The notes beneath the pieces were generated by a model. It was not told where the DNA came from. It ran no database searches and saw only the letters and a program-made list of their open reading frames with translations. Shown piece after piece: positions 48,475-59,800 of a DNA stretch of 64,000 nt (the first letter of the stretch is position 1; the number at the start of each line of letters is the position of its first letter). The position numbers were made by a program, and so were the translations under genes. Source of the DNA: Aspidiotus rigidus (Eukaryota; Arthropoda; Insecta; Hemiptera; Diaspididae); contig JAVHKY010000056.1 in the NCBI GenBank assembly GCA_035079385.1, forward strand, positions 2,914,001 through 2,978,000. The letters run 5' to 3'.

Positions 48475-49141
48475 CAGCCGAATCTGACTGAGTCGAAACC
48501 ATCTAACTCAAAAAACTCTCCAACTCGAAAGAATAATTATCCGTTTCCCTTGAAATGCCCATAACACGTAATACAAAATTAATCTATACGTATATCTCGA
48601 ATCACGTCAGAAATGATGTTCCTATAACTCGATACAATTTTTTCGTTCCCACCTTGATTTTTCCGGCTTTTTAAAGCTTCATGCACCAAAATGAATTTAA
48701 TTTATACCGTGGATAAAGAAAGAATAGTGCACAATGGTAATGTTCTGTATTATATCAGCGGTGTTCGGGTGTTTTTATCAATTGATTTGCATTTTTTGTG
48801 TGTTTAATTTTGTCTACGATGAACCCGGCTAAAAGATATTGTGGCGAGGTGCGTAAGTTGAAAGTGTTGACCATTGCCGAAAGAAAAAGCTGTGTTAGAG
48901 GCTGTAGATTCCGCTGGTGAAAAACGTAAAATAGACATCGCCAATACCAATAACTAATTTTTTTCATTAGCAATAACATTTGGTGTACATAATTATCATG
49001 TATGATCAACGCAAATTATTAAAGAACTATGTAAGTCGAAATTTGTTTTCTATATCTCAAAATCATCTTACTCAAAGATCTCTGTAACTCGAATTGCAGA
49101 GTGTTTCCCTTAAGTTTAGATTAATTAGACAGATTCGACTG
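48475..49141 (+). mobile_element. Non-autonomous pogo/Tigger-like DNA transposon
   Basis: A 667-bp element whose ends are CAGCCGAATCTGACT on the left and, reversed, CAGTCGAATCTGTCT on the right. It is flanked on both sides by TA (48473-48474 and 49142-49143), the target duplication of the Tc1/mariner-pogo superfamily. Inside lies the beginning of a transposase (48819-48957) and no DDE domain, so it looks like an internally deleted copy. It inserted into one arm of the foldback element. Confidence 0.8.
48819..48957 (+). pseudogene. Tigger-type transposase N-terminus, frameshifted
   Basis: An ATG opens MNPAKRYCGEVRKLKVLTIA and ERK. After a one-base shift near 48889 the frame continues KAVLEAVDSAGEKRKIDIAN and ends at a stop. 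The order K-R/K-x-L-T-I-x-E-K followed by V-L-E-x-V and K-x-D-I-A is that of the CENP-B/Pipsqueak-type helix-turn-helix that begins pogo/Tigger transposases. The remaining DNA-binding and DDE domains are missing. Confidence 0.65.
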
Positions 49142-49499
49142 TATTATGATATTATGAAAGACACTCTTGGATTTTCGAAGCAGTAAACAGATGAAGAGAA
49201 ATAAAGCTAATTTAGGTGAAAAATTGATATTTATAGAGCTTGTCATGTTGATAAATTTTAAGAGAAAAGGCCTACTTTTTGTTTTAAAATTGTTAAATAT
49301 TCGTGTTTAAAATATTGTATTTTTACATAGACGTCTGTGTTCCCTGTAAAATGATTGGAAAGAACTATGAAAATTGGTGCCTTTTCCAGGATAAATAAAA
49401 AATATTTCTGCTTAGGAATTTATGAAATTTTTAGAACTGGTAATTTAGGAGATATTCTAATAAATTTTCTTAGTGTCCTGGACTTCTCCTGGAACTACT

Positions 49500-50560
49500 C
49501 AGTTATTCAATCCCCAAAGGTTCATTACTGTTTTTCGAAGGGAAATTCATCCAACTTAAAGACAAAATCAGGCCTTATGATGCGTTTAAAAATTTCTGCC
49601 TTGTACATCATATTTAAAGTATTTATTCGAGTGAAAACAAATAATTTATCAAAAATTCCATCTTGCGCGACTTGAATCGCGTTCGTGCTACAGTGCAGTT
49701 TTTTCTCTTTTATTGTAATTAGCCAATGACCAACGTCAACTAAAATGGTTTGTCAAGGGATTTTTTTCTTTCTGAACGATTGATTGCGACTGTTTATAAA
49801 GCAGTTAAGGGTCTCTGAAAAAGTTTGCCTATAATTTTATAACTGGCCCGTCGTTATTAAAAGATATGATTAGAATTAGAAGATGTTGAAGATATTTAGG
49901 CATTTGTTTTCAGGAGAAAATAATATGTAGATAGCGTATTAATTTATTTTCAAACAATAAATTCCAGAAATTATGGGTGGAGTCATTTTAAATGAATCTG
50001 AAATTTCTGGAGAAAAAAAGTGGACGAAATCTGGAAGGTTTTTTTCTATGAAATATCACTGAGTGAGAGCGAATTAATTTCTATTTCGCTTCCCATTATG
50101 ACAGGTAGTTTTGTCAGAATATACCTTCTTATTTCGTAAAATTTTCAATCGTTCTACCGTCAATTTGGTGAGTTTTCGTGGGGAAAAAAGATATCATATC
50201 CCGACGGCTATGTAGAAATATTGATGAGATTTCGTTGGGAAGTATAATGTATTTTTTTTATCTCTGCGGTACTCAGAAGATTGAATAACAAATGTGGGAA
50301 ATGTTCAGCAGCATCGTCGCGGCAGTCAGTACAGCTTGTTGAGTCGTTCAGAAGAACAATTCTCCAGTTTACGATTTCGTTTTTAAGGACATCAAAACCA
50401 AAATATGTTGACTTTCCAGGGCGTACGTGAAATCGGAACATTAAGTGTATTTATACTGTCTTATTAATTATATATTTTTACGTAAATCGTTGATTTTCTC
50501 AAAAAAGAAACAGAAAAATATGAGCTGAAGTTATTTTCTCTTTTCAACTTGCTTTCTTTC
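49500..50560. other. Upstream flank of the adenylate cyclase start exon
   Basis: AT-rich, no recognisable gene. A possible acceptor (TTGCTTTCTTTCAG, ending 50563) suggests that a 5' untranslated exon could begin there and run into the ATG exon. No TATA-type promoter is assigned. Confidence 0.4.
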
Positions 50561-50768
50561 AGGGTGGGGAAAGAGAGGAGATTGTCCTCATCATCCCTCG
50601 CACCCTTTATAGCCTTATAGGCCCCTTAGACTGAAACGAAATATATAGATATTGCATTGATATATTTTTAACGGATCGCAATTCATCATTTTCATGTTTC
50701 AGTTGACGAAGATGGGACCCAAAATCACCTGAACACTTGTCTATGTGTCGACCATTAAAGGATACGAA

Positions 50769-50858
50769 ATGGCGGACGCAACGGTGGTAAGCGTTGCGCC
50801 GAAACGAGAATGGAAGAAGAGATTTAGTTTGAAATCCAGTCCAAGAACTTACGAAGAG
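50769..50858 (+). CDS. Adenylate cyclase exon 1 (start codon)
   Basis: Thirty codons from ATG to GAG, then a GTCAGT donor; phase 0. It begins MADATVVSVAPKREWKKRF and ends SPRTYEE. The in-frame TGA 13 codons upstream supports this ATG. A basic, tryptophan-containing segment near the start fits a cytosolic N-terminus. Intron 1 is 2.8 kb. Confidence 0.8.
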
Positions 50859-53800
50859 GTCAGTTCTATTAATTTCTATCAAAGAATGCCAAATTGATTT
50901 AAACTATTTTTTTTAGTTCTCAATGCAAATAATCTCAAAACCATGGCATTTATCTAAACTTCAAAAATGTATAATTATTTCCGGATAACCAGTAGGATCA
51001 AGCTTGTTTGAAAGAAACTATTTTATATAGCTAAAGTGACTTCACGAAAGTTTTCGTTCCCTGTTTTTCAAATATGGAAATCCCAATCTCCAAAATTCTC
51101 ATTTCTTTCAAGGAAAGCGTTAGCGTATTAGCTAATATTCAATTGTTCGGTCTATTTTCTTGTTATTCTTGTATTCCACTACAGGATTTTTTTTGCATTT
51201 GATTTTTCAATTGCGATGAGAGAAAAAAAACACTATGAGTTATCCATCCTTTAAAATTACCTTTCAGTGATGAATTATGTGCGATGTGCGCGAACATGGG
51301 TGCCTATTTTTTCATATTTTATTATCAACAAGAAAATGTATGTGGTCCACCACAACTCTTGTGTTATTGCTTTGATGTGAAGTTGAATCGCAACTCAAAA
51401 GTAGATAGACGAGCGCGTGAGTGGCTGGAGTCATAAATTTTCATGTACGAAAAGTATATTATCAATTCGAAACACCGGATGCGAAGAAGACGCGACGTAA
51501 TTTACGGGCGGCAGGATAGATATATAGAAAAATTGTGAAATTTTCTTTTTCTTTTCTTAATTTTCTTTTTCCACGATGTAAAACGTTAACCTGCTTTACA
51601 ACATGTGTCAGTAGCTTCGTTTCAAACTTGGAAAAATTGCTCGTCACTCAGTCACAGACGATGCACGATATTTCCTCCTTGTTTGTAAAATCAGTTTATC
51701 CGTGTAAAGTCTCATTTGGTGATGCGTTGTAATTTACAACCTTCAGGATAGTACGAAACCTGTAATGTATATTAATAACATAGAATAATGCGATGACGCT
51801 GACGTGAGATGTATGTATTCGTAAATTTAGATAATATTTTGTTCCAATATTGAACAAAGCGTAAGTGTTGTGAAAGATTTGAAGAACACAGATTGTAAAC
51901 AAAGTCGAACAACTTGAAAACTATTCGCCAATACAGAAGACGCTGCACGCAATATTTTGTTTAGTGATAGAAATTTGTTGCGAAAGAAATAATGAGCCTT
52001 TAATCTTGATCAGAATTTTTCGAAAAAATACCGCACCTCTTTTGTAGCTGACCACTGACCGAATGAAATACCACTGTACAAAGGAAGTTACCCAAATTTT
52101 ACTATAAAAACAGTTTGGTCTCACTCCTGACGTAGGCGTATTATTCAAGTCGAATTATTTCCAGTAAGGTTTAGGGTCTAACTGCGTAAGCGGCGATTAC
52201 TCTCGGGGAAGGAGCGATTCAACGACGAATTCGTATTAATTTAAATACATCGCCATGTTGTTTACATGGACGTTACCTTATGAAAAATTAGCTCTAAAAA
52301 TTTTGATTGATTTGGGACCAAAAACTGTTCAACAATGAATACGGGCGGAAGGAGAGTTAGAATGGAGTTAGGTTGCGGAATTTGTATGTGGCTATCTGGA
52401 CTAGGGTACCTAATAACGTCACCCTCCAATATATCAAGTCAATCGTGTGTTGAAATCACACTGTTCCATTGGTGGCGATCGGAGAACAAATACGCTTAGC
52501 AACGGCGGCGCGTGACTCTCAAGCGGCCGTGGCTCGTCAAGATTTTGGTGCCTTCGCGTATTCAATTTTTTTTCCTATTTTTTCTTATAGCCTAGTACAC
52601 ATCCTATAGATCAGTGTCGAATTAGTGTGGCTCGAGCCACGCTCCACCGTCCTCGCGCTTCCCCTGACGCTAAGGACAAAGTTCTGAGGACTCCATTTTA
52701 GGTTGGATAGAGTCAGAAAATTGTTTCGCCTACGCTAATGGCTCAACTTGAAGAAAAATTAGGAGAACTCTCGTGAAATTTAGTACCGCCTTTAAGCGAT
52801 CGTATGCTCCATCAAGTTCGAAAAAGAACAGTAAAAAGACAGGGTTTCGAGGAGAAAGCTTCTTGTGGAAATTGATATGACTAAGGCAAATGTCGAAATT
52901 ACGAAACTTCCTTTGCAATTTGCTAATCGTTTAAAGAGAAAATTGATATGCGACTTTGTATTTGTGATGTAATACCTATTGCGTGGAACTTTCGTGTTCT
53001 TCGAACGAGGAAGAGATGACTAAACTTTGTTTATCTTACCGTCTGTGCGCATAAGATCAAAACCAATCTCGAGATGTGCGTGATAGCCTTATACGTTTTG
53101 TTGACTGCTGTTTCTTCTATCATTATTTCGTTTCTAGTTATCAAGAAGCACGTATAACCAAACTGTATGGTATATAAAACTGGTGAAAAACGAACTTTAA
53201 TACTAGTACCTATTGAAGTTATATGGTCCGTGAACTCATGTTCTTTTTCTAGAGAATGAATTCATTGCTATTCAGAACAGAGTATTAGAAACATACTTAC
53301 TCTCTTTTTTCGTGCTTTCAAAGAGAAAATAAACAATAAGACAGTATGTTTTAAAAATAATATTTTGTTGCTTCTAAATTCTTTCCGTCGCGCGTCGTTA
53401 TCTTGCTGCAATCGCCCAATTTGTTTGCCCGCTATAAATTTTCTTCCAAGGCTTGCTATCGGTATTTGTTAACAACCGATCCATCTAATATGCTGCCGAA
53501 TGTCTACGAGTAGATTCAATGGGGAAAATCTTCTGTGATTTGCTCTAGATTGGAAATTTTAGTCAAGAGTAGTTTTCTTGGCTTTAGTTTTCAGTTTGTG
53601 TTTCTACTTTCATTATTTTTCTATCCTTTTCTTATTATCACCATTATTTTTTTTTCCACGTAGGGCTGGGCACGACGATGTGCTAGTCTCCGCCAACATG
53701 CACGAGGTGAACCTCCTACACCTACTCACGCTTCCTTACTCCATTCAGCGGCTGAAAACTCGAGTGATCTACCGCCGCGTAAGACAAAGAGTAACTGGGA

Positions 53801-56800
53801 GGTAATCGAACATTTCAAATCCGAGCCCTCAACGTCAAATAATGCTGGTACACCGTTATTGGATGTAAGTGTATTTGTATGTTGAGTTTTTGAGTGCATC
53901 CTGATGAGATGGTTCCACCTGGTACACTCATCTTGCGCACGTTCATGAATTGAAGGAAAATATTCTGAATAAAGACGATTTTGGTGGAGTGGAAGGAAAA
54001 AATTTAAAGCTATTCAAAGAAGTTCGGATGTAAACAACAACGACTAACCTTTGTGTTTTATAAAAAGAAGTGATAATACACTTATAAGTGCTATTTTACC
54101 CATCTAAACTTGGAACAATTCACATTTTTGAATTTCGTTAGCTTTTCTTCCTCCTCGTATTTACCTATTAGGTGTTTTTATCATTTCGAACACATTGATG
54201 AATTTAATTTATAGGGATTTTTAAGGTACCTAATTAATTACTACCGATGCTGACTACTTAATTTCGAGTAACTTTTAGCTGTCAATCTGTGCTTGTATTT
54301 TATTTGAATTGGAAAACAATCTTAGTCTGTGTAAGTAAATTTGACAAAGTATTTTTTCTTGAAAAATATTCACATTTGTATCACTCTTATACTTACTCGT
54401 TATCAAAAACGCCTTGATTAAGCGGTTCTTTATCTGTTTAATAAAGACTCTCTTTTTGATTACTTTCGCTCATAAAGATTTAATTTTATGCGTACGGTTT
54501 CCGACAAACGAAAAAAAAAAACAAATAGAGAGAGAGAGCGAATTCTGTCTTTGGATCTAGTTGTAATCGAAGGTTAATTGCGTCTGTCTCATGCGCGTGT
54601 ATTTCTTTTTGCAGCCTCTGACGGAAAGAGAATCTCGTGACCCGGGAGTGAACGAAGATGGAACTGAGAATTCAGCAGTTCACGAGGCGTTGATGATTTC
54701 AAAACTATCGCGAGATCAAAAAACCGTCGAAACGATGACGATAGATCGGTACACTGGTAGTAGTTTTTGGAAACGACTTCGAAAAAGACTGTGTTCGTCT
54801 CATAGGTTTAAAAATCTACAGGTAAAGCAATTATGTAAAATACGTTTCTCGTAAGCTTGTAAATATTTACACCATATGAATCGCAGTTATACCTCGTTTC
54901 ACGAAATCCTTTTGCATATTAATGAACGCCTTTTTAGTTTCAAGCAAAATATTACCGTGAAATTCATAAAAGCTCGGAATCTGTCTCCCACTGCGAGTAC
55001 ACAAATAATATTTCGCACTGACAACGTACCGAGAAAATTTCGTGGCAAATTTGAAAGGATTACTGCATACTGTATTCTAAAAGTAGCGACGAAATCGATT
55101 AAAATTTAATCAAGTTCGTCGTTCTCGTTCCGTCGACAATATTATGACTCGGAAATTAATATTCAAATTCACTTGGTTAAGAAAGGCGATATGATGACTG
55201 CGTCGATAAAATGAGAAAAACGTTGGTATTGTTTTCTTTCGAAATAAAAGAGGAAGAATTATTTCCAGGACCTCCATTCAATACAACTTTCTTGCACCAG
55301 TATTCGTAGTTATTCGGTTAATGACGGTGACGCTTTAATTCTTCGTATTCACTGATCTATTCTTAACGTACCTCGCCGATTACCTTCATCAATTCTTGCT
55401 TGATAAAAACTGAAAACGAGCGACTATACCTTCAAAGAAAATTGATATAATTTTTTCTCATACACTTGAATTTTATGCGGAAGAAATAAGTCATATCTCT
55501 TCTCCCTCTTTTGTATCTTTGTAAGTCTCGACCCAATACTCTTCGACTCGTCAATAAATACAGTTCGTTCTATCTTCCTCGTTTAGACACGTCGGACGAT
55601 AACGCCCTGTAACTATCATTTTCGCTCACAATATAATCAGATTGTTGCATGCATGACAATACGTGATACACTACCCAATATTTGACACTCTTTTGGTCTT
55701 CGACCTAATGTACACTTAAATATTCACTCGTTCGGTCTACGGACCTCTCATACGTTCGTTTTCTCGCTCTCGTTCGAAGTAAGGAGCTTTGTATTTCGAT
55801 TCTAAATTAATTTGCAATAAAAGCATCGATTACACTGTTTTTTACTTCTTTTTTATTCGTGAAGTTTCCACGGACTTACATCTTTTATTCGGTTCTATGT
55901 GGACAAATACTGATTGGCAAGAGTACGATCGATGCAAAAAGATGGAAAGGGGTGGGTATCATCGCACCCATTTAAATCAAGGTGAAATCCCATTAAAACA
56001 ACGGGTTTCTAATTTCATATCACAATCTATTTCAAACAGACAAATGAGCTACTTCCATCTCACTCCTATACGCGCTACGCACGTATTTGTGCAATATGGC
56101 GGACAGAGGGACAGACGTTTTTAGGTGGATTTGTTGACGAAAGGGAGGTTCGAAACTCGCAATTAATTGCTCATCATCTCGTGTTACAATTCCACCAGCG
56201 TCATTAATTATAGTTAACATGCATTATAGGGTAGCGTTTAATGTGGTAAAAATTTGATTTTCTACGAAACTGTTTTATTCTCTTTCTGTCAAGCCCGAGC
56301 GATACCTTAGCATTGTAAGCTTCGTTTGTCATATTTTCTTTTTCTTTCTGTCAAATTTTAAATTTTGTAAAAAATATTCGTCCTATACTTAAGCAAAGTG
56401 ACCAAAAGGTCACTTTTTTCGAGTATAGATAGTCGAGTGATTTTGAGAGTACTCGCACTGCTGTGTCGAAAGACTAAGGAAGGGATTGCGGATTATATAA
56501 CACATATGGGCTTTTCTGTGAAAGAAAGTTTTGAAGAGAGGAATTATTGTCACATCATGTGACGACATAGAAGCGAGGAATGAAGAAGTAGGACAAGGTT
56601 CAAGTGAGCAGTATGTTGCAAAACTTGTCGAGAGCTTTCAGGAGATAATCTTATATTTTCACAGGTTTTTAATCTTAATTTTATTCTCCTTATCAAGCAT
56701 CACTCAAAACCAAGTAACTTTTGGTAGTGTCCATCTAATTTCGGTAATATCGATGTCTACGCATTGAATACAAACACAATGATATAGGAACTATTTTTGA

Positions 56801-59800
56801 AGAGAATCAGTTTCCAGAAAATATTGCGACTAATTAATTACCTATGTGGCTATTCTGAGTTCTTAATTCCCTTTCTGCTGTATTTCAGTACACCATTTTA
56901 ATGTCAATATGTATGATTGTAGGTGGAAATGTTGTATCAACGTTATTTCCTGCGGACTAATCAAAATCATATGGCACACTTGCTGTGGTTGTTACTTACC
57001 TTAGGATTAATATTAGGTGGTCTTCAATTCACCATGAGAACTGAAAACGAAATGTGCGGTATCATTTTACTAGCCAGCTCAGTGATTTATGCGGGTAAAA
57101 TGAAAATATTAGTACATTCATCTCACATTATAGAAAATTTTCCGAGGTTTTGAGAAAATATTTGTCTTCGAGTCTACGAATTTCTTTGAGAATTGATATT
57201 CTAGGTTATATCGAGCGTATAAGTGTGGTAAATAAAAATTTCTGGGAGTGCCTGATCATAGGATTAGATGGAATGGAAGGGTTTACTCAAACTGTTACTG
57301 AACCGATCATCAGACCGGGACTGCAGTTTTTAATTGGATTTGTTGAAAGTCGCCTACCCATTCAGACTTTCATAAAAGATATTTGGGGTTGGTCCAAAGT
57401 AGAAAAAAAAATAGGACATATAGGAGTATACTTATTTTCATTCTTGCTAAGTCCTAAAACATTATTATTCTACGAGTTTATGATATTTTTCTTTTGCAGT
57501 TCTCATCGCAGTTCTTATTCGACCAGCCCAAAACGAGATGCATTTGTTATGGGTATCTTATACGATTATTTCTACCTTTCTATTGCTGGAGATTTTACTG
57601 AGTTACTTGAACGATACCCGATTGGTAATGGCGCCTACTATGCTGTTCACCTACATTTCGTATAGCTTATTACCCGTTCGATTACAAATAGCCATAGTAG
57701 CCGGTCTGCTACTGTGTGCAATCCAAGTGATGACTTCTTACTACATGGATAACTCGATAAGAAAGGAAAGCGAATCGGTGAGTTAATATTTAAATATCTT
57801 TTGAAATTATACGCATAAGTTTGTGAGATTTTAGCGCAATTTCTCAAACAGTATTCTTTTTGAAAGTATACGCGAAAACCTTTCAATCAAATATTTACGA
57901 ATAATTAATTGAAGTTCGTCCCTAAAAATTTCATTCAAACTCGCAGCCGAAGTGAAGATGAAATTGATATGAATAAAATACTGAGAGTATGCCCTCCCTG
58001 TACATTCATCAGAAAAAAGGAAATACGAACCTGACGTATTGCGGCACTGCTTTATAGCATCTAGAGTGCTAATGGAGAAAGCTGTTATGCGCAATTTTCG
58101 TTTTAATCATTAAAAAGTCGCACGTCCAAAGTTAAGAGCTTTTAATTTTTGATTGACGTTTTGTTCGGTCTTTCCAAAGCACTTTTTAGCAGAGGAGAAA
58201 AAAAAGAACTAGATGGAGGGTTGAAAAAGTGACGAACTTTTTAAAGAAGATTTTATCAATTTGAAAATGACATTGTTGCTCGTTCAACCATGTTTTTGTG
58301 CCCGTCAGATGCCCAAACCCAAATTTTTTGTCAACTTAGTTTGGAAATCCTTGGTAAAAATTTTCTCTCGTCACGTTAAAATTTCCCCAAAACAAGAGTA
58401 AACAGAATAAGTCTGTTGTTGAGAATAATCTTTTGATTTTTACACTGTATATATAGTATTAGATCTCGAGTAATAATTTGCAACAAAGCGAAAGAAAAAA
58501 GAAAAACGATAAAGAATTATTATAGAAGAGAGAAAATGCTTTTAAGCCGGTTATAATTACTCGCGACTTGCGATAGGCTATGATTTCGGTATACTTACTG
58601 ATTGCATCCTAGCCCAACTGTTGCTTAAAACAAAATTTACGGCTTTAAAACTACGAAAAAGGCGTGATAAATTCGGGCCGCCACTCGTGCTTCATAAAGC
58701 CCAAATATGTATTGTTAGGGCGGCCAACTTCTTAATGAGTATGGTGTACTTCATAACTGTTTACTCGAATTAAACATGCTAGGTTAAACCTGTAATATGA
58801 TATAGTCGAAAGCTTTCTTGAAAATGAACTGTTGGAAAACTTATTACTCTGTCGTGTTTTGTGTGGCATAAAGGCGATTAAAGGAGAATATTATTCATGT
58901 ATAATTTCGGGAATACAAAGGAAAAAAAAATACGCAGGTGCGTAAGTAACACACGACTTTTGACCTCTGCCTGCAATTAAGCATTGCGCTTAAATCCTAT
59001 CTTCAGCCAAGTTGTATTCACGCTCTTATGTATCGCTATCTTCTTTGTCAACTCCATTTTAATATTCTTAGTCTGGGTATCTGGCCACAAGATCATCCCA
59101 AGGAACGAAAAAATCAACAAAGCAGCGAAACAGGCTTTTCAAACACATTAACAATTAAAGCCTGGTTCACTCATGGGTCTAACCTCAAATCCCATTCAAG
59201 TAAGCTAGTCTAAATTTAAAAAAATATTTCCTCAAATCAACTCACTCGCAGAGAAGAAAATAATTATAATTATCACTGGCCGCAGAATCAGTCAGATTGG
59301 TTTTGGAAAGAATGTCAGTCAAGAATTCACTCTATGAATGGCGCATTTGTCATTTCATTATATCTGAGAGATACATTCTGTAACCTGTCCCCTTTCCCAG
59401 CTTATTTCATGATAGCAAATGATGGAAGGAGTCACAAATTATGGAACTGGTGACACAAGTCGAACAAAATTGTTGAAATTTTTTTTGTAATTCTAATCTC
59501 TGTTACTCTATTGGGGCCCTAATTTCTTCGGCCTTCCCAACTTCTTCCATTTCGAAGACGCGGAAGCACAATCTACATTGCAAAAATAAAATAAGACGCT
59601 GTACCATAATGTTCGACCCACCCAAACCTTGGGAAAGGGACGCGCAAATGGGTGCGAAGGTTACAGCAACAAAGGCCGTATTATGAAGTGTATGTTGTTG
59701 GTAGTGTACCCCATGTATAGCAGCATATTTGAAATCTAGTGATACAGCTACGTCATCACTATAATACTTGAGCTTCGTAATAAAGAAAGTCGTACCCACT

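Larger units (their letters stand above)
47897..49497. mobile_element. Foldback element with arms of about 390 bp, split by a later insertion
   Basis: The left arm (about 47897-48290) is the reverse complement of a right arm made of 48437-48474 plus 49144 to about 49497, at high identity. Shared words include AAAATATTTCTGCTTAGGAA, TTTAGGTGAAAAATTGATAT and ATAAAGCTAATTTAGGTG. The loop is about 150 bp (48291-48436). The right arm is interrupted exactly at a TA by a pogo/Tigger-like element (48475-49141), so the foldback is the older insertion. No transposase of its own is visible. Outer ends are approximate, because similarity fades past AGTGTCCTGGACTTCTCCTGG on the right. Confidence 0.8.

Noticed and set aside
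53578..53805. Alternative frame through cyclase exon 2
   Set aside because: It starts in the intron and stops inside the exon. Only the GWARRC frame connects exons 1 and 3 in phase.
57150..57665. 171-codon + strand frame overlapping cyclase exon 5
   Set aside because: It is a shifted frame through intron 4 and exon 5; the cyclase frame is clearly the real one.
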